Origin: Deltaproteobacteria bacterium
Lineage (GTDB): Bacteria > Desulfobacterota > Binatia > UBA9968
Assembly: GCA_005879605.1 (NCBI GenBank)
Contig: VBKE01000295.1
Coordinates: 1 to 37,999, forward strand
Length of the DNA stretch: 37,999 nt
Direction: 5' to 3'
In this document: positions 1 through 7,752 of the stretch, piece after piece
Layout: the number at the start of each line of letters is the position of its first letter
Position numbering within the stretch: the first letter of the stretch is position 1
Notes under the pieces: model-generated
Seen by the model: only the letters and a program-made list of their open reading frames with translations
What the model was told of the DNA's origin: nothing
Databases searched by the model: none
Position numbers and translations under genes: made by a program

Positions 1-2
1 TT

Positions 3-347
3 TTCTTTGTCACGCGCGCTTACCTCACGCAGAATCGGCCGGCAGTGAAGAAATTTCTTATGGCGTTTATTGAGGGGCTGCATCTTTACGCGCGCAAGAA
101 GGACTTTGTGCTGCAGGTCATGAAGAAATACACGAAGCTCGATGACCCGGAAGTCTTGAGCAAGTCGCATGACTATTTCGTTAAGAAAACTCTTATGATC
201 CCGCTGACCGATGTGGCGGCGGTAAAAAATGCCCTGCCAATGGGAAAGCCGGTCAATCGAAAACTCGAGGATTTTTACGATAATTCAATCGTCCGGGAGC
301 TGATCGACGAAGGGTTTGTGGAAAAGATTTCTAAAGCCTACAGGTAG
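3..347 (+). CDS. ABC transporter substrate-binding protein, C-terminal part (5' truncated by window edge)
   Basis: The reading frame is open from base 3 to the TAG at 345-347, so the gene begins outside the window; the apparent GTG at 45 is an internal valine. The roughly 114 residues visible (AFIEGLHLYARKKDFVL, then YTKLDDPEVLSKSHDYF, ending in DEGFVEKISKAY) resemble the C-terminal lobe of NMT1/SsuA/TauA-type periplasmic binding proteins. That tail has the same layout as the ends of the three other binding proteins in this window: an 'alpha-helical kinase-like' EGI(H/Q) segment, a repeated YF/YD-K pattern, and a final helix with DEGF/LEASGLV-type sequence. It probably belongs to the same transcription unit as the two amidohydrolase genes that follow, supplying a small organic substrate. 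The substrate cannot be inferred. Confidence 0.75.
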   Translation, partial: FFVTRAYLTQNRPAVKKFLMAFIEGLHLYARKKDFVLQVMKKYTKLDDPEVLSKSHDYFVKKTLMIPLTDVAAVKNALPMGKPVNRKLEDFYDNSIVRELIDEGFVEKISKAYR

Positions 348-375
348 GATCGCGGGTAATGGTTCAGTTTGGTTA

Positions 376-443
376 AGATCTCTCACTTCGTTCGAGATGA
401 CAGTTCATTTAGACTGTCATTTCGAGCGCGGCGCGAGAAATCT
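376..443. repeat. imperfect palindromic intergenic repeat, arms about 29-31 bp
   Basis: The left arm (starting AGATCTCTCACTTCGTTCGA at 376) and the right arm (ending GCGAGAAATCT at 443) are imperfect inverted copies of each other, closing on GACAGT / ACTGTC around a short AT-rich loop. The stretch lies between the binding-protein gene and the first amidohydrolase gene and can form a long hairpin in RNA. Its wording (TTCG-rich CTCACTTCGTTCGAGATGACA) is of the dispersed intergenic type seen in many environmental bacterial genomes. No transposase is present. Confidence 0.7.
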
Positions 444-526
444 TTCTTTGACCTAGAGTACGATGTCTTCAAACTGAACCACTACCACGCTGCGGCATCA
501 ATTGACATCGACACTAGGAGGCAACC

Positions 527-1978
527 ATGGCTCAAGTGGAAGTACTTTTTACGAATGGAAAGATTGTAACTGCGGGGAAAATTATCGAGGGCTTTGTGGC
601 CGTCGATAAGGAAAAAATCGTCGCGGTCGGCGAAGGAGATACGGCGCCGCAGGCACTGAAGACAATCGATCTTAAAGGCCGCGCCTTGATCCCCGGAGTC
701 GTTGACCCCGAAGTCCATTTTGGCAGCCACCGCTGGGTTGGAGACGAATTCGATTCGGAGACGCGCGGCGCCGCCGCTTATGGCATCACGACCTGGGGCT
801 TCATGCAGCCGAGCGCCAACATGGGACAGCCCTACAAGGCGGAAAAGACCGCAGAGGAAGTGCCGCTCTATGCCGACGCATTCGGGCTGTTCAAAGAGTT
901 GGGCGAAGCGCGCTCCATGGTCGATTTTTTTCTCACGCCGAAAATCTTAAAAGACGAACACGCGCTCGAGATTCCGCGGCTGGCGCGGGATTTCGGGATC
1001 ACGTCGTTCAAATACCAGCTTCATCTCATGAGCCCGGAGCGCACGGCGACCTATTGGCCGAATCGAAAGAGCCAGGGCTATTTCGGCTATGACGATGGAA
1101 CGATTTATCTCGGGCTGGAAGCAGTCGCTAAACTCGGACGGCCCGCGATCGTGTGCATGCATTGCGAGAACTGGGAGATCGCGCGCATTTTCGAGGAGCG
1201 TCTTTTGAAAGCGGGACGAAAGGAATACAAAATTTGGAACGAGCGCTCGCCGCATTTTTGCGAAGCGGGCCACGTGCACGCGTATACATACTACGCGCGC
1301 GTTTTGAAGTGCCCGCTTTATATCCAGCACACCACCACTCCCGAAACGATTGAGGAGATCACCCGCGCAAGAGCGGACGGCGCGACGGTGTATGCTCAGA
1401 CGGGGCCTCACTACCTGAGTCTCACCGAGGATATGTGGCGAATCAACGTGCCGCTCCGGAGCACTGAAACGATCGAAATCCTTTGGCAAGCTGTAGCTGA
1501 CGGTCGTATCGACTCGGTGGGCAGCGATCACACCAACACGGGCAGATCACGTAAGGAAATGGAAGTGCCCGGCGATATCTGGGCGACGAGGACTGGGTTT
1601 CCTTCAAGAGGAGAGGCAGCGTTGCCGGTGATGCTTAATGACGGCGTTAGCCGGGGAAGGATTTCGCTCGTTCGCTTGGTCCAAGTCTGCTGTGAAAATC
1701 CGGCTCGGATCTTTGGCCTGTATCCGAAGAAAGGCGTTATCGCGCCGGGATCAGACGCGGACCTCGTCGTGGTGGACCTGAACCGGAAAGTTAAGGTAAC
1801 CAACGACATGGTTCACAGCTCAGCCGGGTGGACGCTCTGGGAAGGGAGAGAGATGAAAGGCTGGCCCGTGATGACTGTGCTCCGTGGAAAAATGATCGCA
1901 GAGTGGCCCGATGGCGGAAAGAGACCGGAAATCGTCTCGAAACCGTTCGGCCGCTACCAGCCGCGTTCGCTAGGGTGA
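527..1978 (+). CDS. hydantoinase/dihydroorotase-like amidohydrolase with altered HxH motif
   Basis: This 483-residue protein has the full layout of a cyclic-amide amidohydrolase (dihydropyrimidinase, hydantoinase, allantoinase, dihydroorotase): a short N-terminal beta-domain, a TIM barrel, and a C-terminal return to the beta-domain (IAPGSDADLVVVDL). The bridging lysine (GITSFK, K162), H212 in the HCEN motif, H268 in YIQHTT and D334 in GSDHTN are visible. The first metal motif reads D60-P-E62-V-H64 where the family normally has DxHxH, so one zinc ligand is replaced by glutamate. A strong AGGAGG five bases before the ATG supports the start. The gene ends 22 bp before the next amidohydrolase, so the two are probably co-transcribed. 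The fold is secure; the substrate is unknown and classical hydantoinase activity is doubtful. Confidence 0.88.
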   Translation: MAQVEVLFTNGKIVTAGKIIEGFVAVDKEKIVAVGEGDTAPQALKTIDLKGRALIPGVVDPEVHFGSHRWVGDEFDSETRGAAAYGITTWGFMQPSANMGQPYKAEKTAEEVPLYADAFGLFKELGEARSMVDFFLTPKILKDEHALEIPRLARDFGITSFKYQLHLMSPERTATYWPNRKSQGYFGYDDGTIYLGLEAVAKLGRPAIVCMHCENWEIARIFEERLLKAGRKEYKIWNERSPHFCEAGHVHAYTYYARVLKCPLYIQHTTTPETIEEITRARADGATVYAQTGPHYLSLTEDMWRINVPLRSTETIEILWQAVADGRIDSVGSDHTNTGRSRKEMEVPGDIWATRTGFPSRGEAALPVMLNDGVSRGRISLVRLVQVCCENPARIFGLYPKKGVIAPGSDADLVVVDLNRKVKVTNDMVHSSAGWTLWEGREMKGWPVMTVLRGKMIAEWPDGGKRPEIVSKPFGRYQPRSLG

Positions 1979-2000
1979 GTGCTATCGAAACAATCTTTCA

Positions 2001-3356
2001 ATGAAGACTCTCCTTGAAGACGCGACCGTCGTCACGATGAATGCTCGCAAGGAGATTCTCTACGACGCGCATGTGCTGATTGAGGACAGTCGGATTGCGA
2101 GTGTCGGAGTTGTGAACTCTGGCGAAGCCGATCAGGTGATCGATTGCCGCGGTAAAATTATTATTCCCGGCCTTGTAAGCGCTCACTCCCACCTCACTGG
2201 CTTGCTTCAACGAGGATTGTGGGATGAGGACAGTTTCGAATCCTGGTCGCAAAAATCTACGGCAACGGAGAAGTCGTTCCAGGCTTCTGCGGACGATATC
2301 TATACGCTCCATTCCGCGGCTTGTCTGGAGTTTATCAAGCACGGCGTGACCACGGTGCTGAACATGTTTACCGTTCCCTCCGACGTCCCGCTGAAATTTA
2401 TCGACGCTTCGTGCCGCGCGCTCCAGGATAGCGGGATCAGGGGCATTCTAGCGCTTTCGGTCAAAGATCAGTCGCCGGACAATCAGGCTATTGTTCTCGA
2501 TCCGATTCATGCCGAATCTTGGGTTTCGCAAGCCAAGGAAGCAGCCGCGCATGTCAGCGACTTTGGCTCGCGAATCTCCTTCATGCTGGCGCCGTCGGCA
2601 CCTCAACGCTGTAGTGACAACCTCCTGATGCGATGTAAAGATCTGGCGGAAAGTCTCGGCGTAGGCATTCACACACATCTTGCCGAAACCAGATTTCACG
2701 CTGAGGTTGCAAGAAATCTCTACGGGGAGCCGATGGTAAAGCATTTGGAAAAGATCGGCTTTCTTGGGCCCCATCTCTCGGTGGCTCACGCGATCTGGCT
2801 GGATGAAGAAGAGATTGACATCTTGAGTCGCCATCGGGTCAATGTCGTTCATAATCCATCGAGCAACATGAAGCTCGGCAGTGGAGTTGCCAGAATTAAA
2901 AAGATGCTCGACCGAGGCATCAACGTTGGACTGGGAGCAGACAGTGTCAATGCGGGCACCGTTTACTCAATCTTCGAGCAAATGAAGCTCGCGGTATTGC
3001 TGCCAAGGGCTGTGTGGAAGCCCGAGCATTGGATTTCTCCTGACGAGGCGTTTCAAATGGGATGCGCGGGCGGAGCCACAGCAATGCTTCTAGGGAATGA
3101 AATCGGATCGATTGAAGCGGGAAAGAAAGCCGACCTCGTGGTGCTGAAACCTTCAACCGGCCTTCTGCCGACGAATAATCTAATAGCGCAGCTCGCACTA
3201 TCTGAGAGCGGTGAGTCTGTCGAGACCGTTTTCGTCGACGGAGAGCCGATTTTGCTTGACGGGCGTGTCATGAAGATCGATGAAGATGCTCTTCTCGAGG
3301 CGCTTTCATCCTTGGGACCTAGAATCTCAACTGTTGTAAATACTTCATCCCACTGA
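2001..3356 (+). CDS. amidohydrolase of the AtzA/TrzN/SAH-deaminase type
   Basis: At 451 residues it matches the usual length of metal-dependent deaminases/chlorohydrolases (S-adenosylhomocysteine deaminase, guanine deaminase, AtzA/TrzN). The metal and catalytic residues are all present: H62 and H64 (SAHSHL), H224-T-H226-L-A-E229, H263 (VAHAIW) and D314 (LGADSVN). The C-terminal segment IEAGKKADLVVL closes the composite beta-domain. The family hydrolyses C-N or C-Cl bonds on heterocyclic rings in the cytoplasm. It follows the hydantoinase-like gene by 22 bp with no clear Shine-Dalgarno sequence, which suggests an operon. It is a paralogue of the minus-strand protein at 6125-7600. The ring substrate cannot be named from the sequence. 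Confidence 0.9.
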   Translation: MKTLLEDATVVTMNARKEILYDAHVLIEDSRIASVGVVNSGEADQVIDCRGKIIIPGLVSAHSHLTGLLQRGLWDEDSFESWSQKSTATEKSFQASADDIYTLHSAACLEFIKHGVTTVLNMFTVPSDVPLKFIDASCRALQDSGIRGILALSVKDQSPDNQAIVLDPIHAESWVSQAKEAAAHVSDFGSRISFMLAPSAPQRCSDNLLMRCKDLAESLGVGIHTHLAETRFHAEVARNLYGEPMVKHLEKIGFLGPHLSVAHAIWLDEEEIDILSRHRVNVVHNPSSNMKLGSGVARIKKMLDRGINVGLGADSVNAGTVYSIFEQMKLAVLLPRAVWKPEHWISPDEAFQMGCAGGATAMLLGNEIGSIEAGKKADLVVLKPSTGLLPTNNLIAQLALSESGESVETVFVDGEPILLDGRVMKIDEDALLEALSSLGPRISTVVNTSSH

Positions 3357-3593
3357 ACTCGTCTGTTTCGGCGTAACCTCAGGTCATCTGATATTGAGGT
3401 GACAATCAAAGCCGGCAAATGTGGATGCGATAAAAAGTGGTGATGATATCGGATGAGAGTCGAGTCGTAGAATTGTGACCGTAGCTCACGCTAAAAGCGA
3501 GATTGAACGCTCCTCTAAATTCTCTAGCTGAAGTTCGAATTCGTTGATACTAACACTGGCAGAGTTGACTTGCTCGGAGTTTTTGAGAACCAA

Positions 3594-4514
3594 ATGCGAC
3601 ATCCGGCTTTTCGGATTGGAATCGACCTCGGCGGCACAAAAATAGAGGCTATCGCGCTTAGCGCAAGCGGAAGCATCCTGGCTCGCCGGCGAGTAGCTAC
3701 ACCGAAGGGCAATTATGAGCTTACCGTTAGGGCCATCGTCGATCTTGTTTCTGCCCTCGAAAAAGAACTCGGAGCTTCAGGTACGGTGGGTATCGGTACG
3801 CCGGGCGCTATTTCTCCGGCAACAGGACTCATCAAAAATGCTAACTCTACAGCCCTGATTGGCCATGCTCTCGACAAAGACTTGAGTTCCGCGCTCGGTC
3901 GTGAGGTCCGGCTTTCCAATGACGCCAACTGCTTTGCTCTCTCCGAGGCGGTGGATGGCGCAGCGGCCGGAGCCGAGATTGTCTTCGGCGTTATTATTGG
4001 GACCGGCACCGGCGGCGGAATCGCGATTCGAGGTAGAATCCTAACCGGGGTTAATGCAATTGCGGGAGAATGGGGACACAACCCGATCCCGTGGCCCCGG
4101 CAAGAAGAGTTACCCGGGCCGCAGTGCTACTGCGGCAGGCAAGGATGCTTGGAAACGTTTTTATCGGGGCCTGGCCTGTCCCGGGATTTTCGTGATGCGA
4201 CGGGAGAGCACCTCGACCCTCCCGAGATCGTTCGGCTAGCGAAAGCAAGTAATCAGGAGGCCGAAGCATGTCTCAGCCGATACGAGGACCGACTGGCGCG
4301 AGGTCTGGCTCATGTGATCAACATCCTGGATCCCGACGTAATCGTTCTCGGCGGCGGTATGTCGAACATTCAACGGCTTTACCAGCGCATCCCACGGCTC
4401 TGGAACCAATACGTCTTTTCTGATCGCGTCGATACCAAACTCGTTCGCCCCATTCACGGAGACTCGAGTGGGGCGAGAGGCGCAGCGTGGCTCTGGCCAG
4501 TGGAGCGTAGTTAG
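3594..4514 (+). CDS. ROK-family sugar kinase (Mak/fructokinase-like)
   Basis: This 306-residue ROK kinase would phosphorylate a hexose or amino sugar with ATP in the cytoplasm. Visible motifs are the ATP phosphate-binding DLGGTK (residues 11-16), the SNDAN catalytic aspartate (D110), GTGTGGG (136-142), and the zinc site GEWGHN (H162) with CYCGRQGCLE (C178, C180, C185). The GEWGHNPIPW...CYCGRQGCLETFLSG block closely resembles E. coli Mak (fructokinase) and its relatives. The ATG at 3594 places the GIDLGGTK strand at the normal distance from the N-terminus; an in-frame TTG at 3570 would add eight residues. A gap of about 240 bp separates it from the upstream amidohydrolase, so it may have its own promoter. 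The exact sugar is uncertain. Confidence 0.88.
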   Translation: MRHPAFRIGIDLGGTKIEAIALSASGSILARRRVATPKGNYELTVRAIVDLVSALEKELGASGTVGIGTPGAISPATGLIKNANSTALIGHALDKDLSSALGREVRLSNDANCFALSEAVDGAAAGAEIVFGVIIGTGTGGGIAIRGRILTGVNAIAGEWGHNPIPWPRQEELPGPQCYCGRQGCLETFLSGPGLSRDFRDATGEHLDPPEIVRLAKASNQEAEACLSRYEDRLARGLAHVINILDPDVIVLGGGMSNIQRLYQRIPRLWNQYVFSDRVDTKLVRPIHGDSSGARGAAWLWPVERS

Positions 4515-4567
4515 CTAATCAACAACGTCCCCCTTTGGTCTGTTTTTACGCTGCTTCCAGCAGCTTG

Positions 4568-5938
4568 CTAAGCGCGGGAGCCGCCGTTCCAGCGGAGCAG
4601 GTTCAGGAATTCACGCCGGGTCTTCGGCCCATAAGTGAGATAGTGCGGCTCGGGATGTTCGCGGTAGGCGAGACGCTCGGTGGCAACGCGGTCGGCTCGA
4701 GTGTGCTTCTTCACTTCATCGGCGCTGATTGCGTAGGGCCGGGTCGCGTTTATCCCAAAGATCTTGGCGCGGACCGGCGGCGTGATCTCGGGGTAGCCGT
4801 GCTGCGCGCGAGTTTCGGGGGAAATTTGGAAAGTGCGAAACGCCTGGATCTGGTCCTGGGGCGAGCCGTACCAGATGGAGTCGGTGCCCCAGAGCACGTT
4901 GTTCTCGCCGCAATACTTGAGGAGCTTGCCTAGCGCATGCGCCGCGCCATCGGGGTCGCGCATAAGGAAGCGCCAAGTGCTGCCGAGTTCAGCGTAAACG
5001 TTGCTGTTCGGTTTAACGCCGTTCTCGACCAGCGAGCGGATAAGAGTATCGATACCGTCGCTCGCGCCGCGCCCGGTGTACGCGCGCTCGGAGACGCCGG
5101 TAACGAAACCCGAGTGATAGACGAGAAAGCTCACGTCCGGAAAGCGTTTGGCTACGATACCGATGTCGCTGCACTGGCTGTGCTCGTAGGATTGCTTGCC
5201 GAACGGCAATCCCTTATGCACGCAGATCACCTTCACGCCTAGCGAGCGCGCCTTCTCGATGAAGCGCATACCGACGTCGTCCGATAGGAAAAAGCCCTTG
5301 CCATCCACACCCCACTGGGTGTACGTCTTCCACGCGCTCACCTTCCAGCGCTCTTTCAGCTCGTCCATGGCTTCAAGATCGCCCGGCTGATTAGGATTCA
5401 CCCGGCCATGAATTAGCAGGCGATGCGAGCCTTCCATTCGATCGACGATGCGCCGCACCGCATCCGCCGCTTGAATCGTGAGCGGCTCGGCATCGCGCCG
5501 CGACGGCACGAACGACAGCACCATCATGTCGGTGTCGCTGTCGAGAAATACGTCTTTGACGAATTCTTCGGGTCCGAGGCAGTTGAGATAACTGCGCGCG
5601 CCTGGTTTGGCAGCGAGCCCGCAAGCCGTTTTGGACGACCACTTGAACGCATCGGCGGGCGCGCTCTTTACCCATGCACCAGTCGGATCCACGAAGTGCC
5701 CCTGCACATCGAAGATGAATTCACCTTTGCCACCGACTCGCGCCTGCGCGAGCTGCGGCTCGAGCGCGGCTTCAGGTTCGAGTTCGAAAAAACCATCGCG
5801 CTTCCCCGCCGCCGCATTGGCTGCATTGAACGCGAGCAGTGCGCTCGCAGCGCCGCACGCGGAAATGAGAAAATCACGACAATTAAGATTTAAACACTTA
5901 ACGTTCTCACTTACCACTTCATGCGCCAACCGATTCAA
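4568..5938 (-). CDS. exported amidohydrolase_2 (ACMSD-like) family protein
   Basis: The protein has a TIM-barrel amidohydrolase_2 domain (ACMSD/orsellinate decarboxylase type) after an N-terminal export signal. The signal is a degenerate Tat-like NCRDFL followed by a hydrophobic ACGAASALLAFNAANAAA stretch, with only one arginine. Later metal-site elements are recognisable: H in VICVHKG, H in LVYHSGF, D in LWGTDSIW, plus NVYAELGS. The first metal motif is D77-V-Q79-G-H81-F, so the first histidine of DxHxH is glutamine; I believe this variant recurs in exported relatives. Up to 456 residues are possible from a TTG at 5938, but no ribosome site supports it and an in-frame GTG at 5917 is an alternative. 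It is convergent with the ROK kinase. Substrate unknown. Confidence 0.82.
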   Translation of the reverse strand: MNRLAHEVVSENVKCLNLNCRDFLISACGAASALLAFNAANAAAGKRDGFFELEPEAALEPQLAQARVGGKGEFIFDVQGHFVDPTGAWVKSAPADAFKWSSKTACGLAAKPGARSYLNCLGPEEFVKDVFLDSDTDMMVLSFVPSRRDAEPLTIQAADAVRRIVDRMEGSHRLLIHGRVNPNQPGDLEAMDELKERWKVSAWKTYTQWGVDGKGFFLSDDVGMRFIEKARSLGVKVICVHKGLPFGKQSYEHSQCSDIGIVAKRFPDVSFLVYHSGFVTGVSERAYTGRGASDGIDTLIRSLVENGVKPNSNVYAELGSTWRFLMRDPDGAAHALGKLLKYCGENNVLWGTDSIWYGSPQDQIQAFRTFQISPETRAQHGYPEITPPVRAKIFGINATRPYAISADEVKKHTRADRVATERLAYREHPEPHYLTYGPKTRREFLNLLRWNGGSRA

Positions 5939-6124
5939 AACACGATTAGCTTACGAAAATAAAACCGACTCGAACTCTCCGTTCAAAATCATATCGAGCT
6001 TGATCAACAGCCACCAACCTTCAAGATCAACCCTGCTTGTGATGTTCCATATCGAACGTTTTTGAACAAATCGGAATTCGAATCTTAAACTCGAAACGTT
6101 GCACCATAACCTTTTTCCACTACC

Positions 6125-7600
6125 CTATTTGGTCAGGAAACGCACGGGCAGTCCCTTTGCTGCCAGAGCTTTTTTGTAGAGTTCGCGAGTGATTTTCTGA
6201 GAACGGTCGGGAACTTTTTTGATGCGACTGTAGAGGCGGTGCATTTTCCTGCTGATCGGTTCCACTCTGCGGATGAGGCTGTTCTCGTCAACTTGGGTGA
6301 AGTCGCCGCCCTCGACAACGACCTTGCCGGCGACGATAACCGTGTGAACAGACTGACCGCCTTCACAAAAGACGAGTTGGTGCACGACATCGCGCAGCGG
6401 ACGAAGTCGAAGGCTCGGTTTTAGTAGGATCAGGTCAGCGCAGTAGCCCGATCTGATCATGCCGATTTTGCCTCGCCACGCGGGAACAGCTTGCGCGCTG
6501 TTAACCGTTCCCATTCTTAGTGCCTCAGCCGCAGTAATCCAGTTAGTTGGATCTTCGGCAACGACTCGTGATAGATAGGCGGCCAATCGCATCTGCTCAA
6601 AGATAGAATAACTATCGCTTGTGTCGCCGCCGTCGGTGCCGAGAGCCACGTTGACGCCGCGGGATTTTAATTTGGCAACGGGAGCGATGCCGCTCCCGAG
6701 CTTCAAATTGCTCGCCGGATTGTGAACGGCGCTGGCGCCGGATGAGGCCAAGAGATCGATTTCTCGATCATCCAGCCAGACGCTATGCGCGGTTGAAAGG
6801 CGAGAAGAAAGAAATCCAATTCGCGCAAGATGAACGCACAGAGGTTTTTTATAAATCTGGTGAGCTGCCCAGGATTGCAATCTCGTTTCCAGAAGGTGCG
6901 TGTGGATCCCCAAATCAAATTGTTCGGCGACGTTGACGACCTCGCGGAGCAGCGCATCGCTGCAGTTCATGGGAGAAGAAGGTCCGAGCATCATGCCGCA
7001 GTGACTACGGGTGCGACGGAGACGCGCGAGAACCGTGAGCACTTCCTCTCTCCACGGCTCGGGCGCTGTTTGCTTCGCCGACTTTCTACCGTTCGACTGC
7101 GTCGCTAAGCGAATGAAATCTTGATCGCGCAGCGACGGAACAAGCATGCCCCGAATTCCGGTCTTTTCGAACGCGCCTAGAACGGCTTCCATTTTGTCTA
7201 CGCTCAGCCCCGGGCGTGTGGAAAAATGGTCGACGACCGCTGTGACTCCGTTCTTGAGCATTTCCGAACAGGCCAGCTCGGCCGCCGTTCCGATCTCTGC
7301 AGCCGTGAGCTTGGCGAGGTCCTCCGTAGTCGCTCTGTAGCCGCGCCAGATTTCCATCCGCATGTTGTCGCGAAAGCTCTTTTGCAAAATCTCAGTCAGA
7401 TGACAGTGGGCGTTTACCAAGCCCGGCATGACGATCATTCCCGAGCAGTCGATTCGCTTTGTGATCGGAGTTCCTTCTGTGTGGATCTTCCTTCCGACCT
7501 GGGCAATGGTTCCGTCGTCAATGAGAATTTGCCGCGCTTCGAGAATTGGTTTCGTGGCGTTCAGCGTGACGACGGATGCGTTTTCGAGAAGGATGGCCAT
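6125..7600 (-). CDS. amidohydrolase of the AtzA/TrzN/SAH-deaminase type (second copy)
   Basis: This 491-residue paralogue of the protein at 2001-3356 shares the whole motif set: H65 and H67 (NAHCHL), H233-T-H235-L-L-E238, H272 (TAHSVW) and D323 (LGTDGGD). As with the other copy, it should bind one divalent metal and hydrolyse a C-N or C-Cl bond on a ring substrate. The C-terminal tail beyond the beta-domain, from about residue 445, is basic and longer than in the paralogue (ends in KGLPVRFLTK). A repeat-rich stretch of about 150 bp separates it from the binding-protein gene upstream on the same strand. The substrate is not determinable. Confidence 0.9.
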   Translation of the reverse strand: MAILLENASVVTLNATKPILEARQILIDDGTIAQVGRKIHTEGTPITKRIDCSGMIVMPGLVNAHCHLTEILQKSFRDNMRMEIWRGYRATTEDLAKLTAAEIGTAAELACSEMLKNGVTAVVDHFSTRPGLSVDKMEAVLGAFEKTGIRGMLVPSLRDQDFIRLATQSNGRKSAKQTAPEPWREEVLTVLARLRRTRSHCGMMLGPSSPMNCSDALLREVVNVAEQFDLGIHTHLLETRLQSWAAHQIYKKPLCVHLARIGFLSSRLSTAHSVWLDDREIDLLASSGASAVHNPASNLKLGSGIAPVAKLKSRGVNVALGTDGGDTSDSYSIFEQMRLAAYLSRVVAEDPTNWITAAEALRMGTVNSAQAVPAWRGKIGMIRSGYCADLILLKPSLRLRPLRDVVHQLVFCEGGQSVHTVIVAGKVVVEGGDFTQVDENSLIRRVEPISRKMHRLYSRIKKVPDRSQKITRELYKKALAAKGLPVRFLTK

Positions 7601-7608
7601 GAGAGATT

Positions 7609-7744
7609 CACCTCAGAGGCGCAGAGTTCGCCGAGGGTTTGTTCAAAACTATATCCTCATTTTGTTTGTCTCCGTGACCTCAGCGGCTCAGCGGTGCAAT
7701 CTCCGAGTCTCTCTTTCACCAGAGAGGCAGAGTTCGCAGAGGTG
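7609..7744. repeat. intergenic repeat of 9-bp units (three arms, two in inverted orientation)
   Basis: Bases 7609-7635 and the reverse complement of 7670-7696 align at 20 of 27 positions. Both are built from roughly 9-bp units (CAGAGGCG, CAGAGTTCG, CCGAGGG; CTCAGCGG). A third copy in the left-arm orientation lies at 7717-7744 (CACCAGAGAGGCAGAGTTCG...). The block fills the gap between an amidohydrolase gene and the binding-protein gene upstream of it. It has no transposase and no CRISPR-like spacer pattern. Confidence 0.75.
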
Positions 7745-7752
7745 ACGGCACA

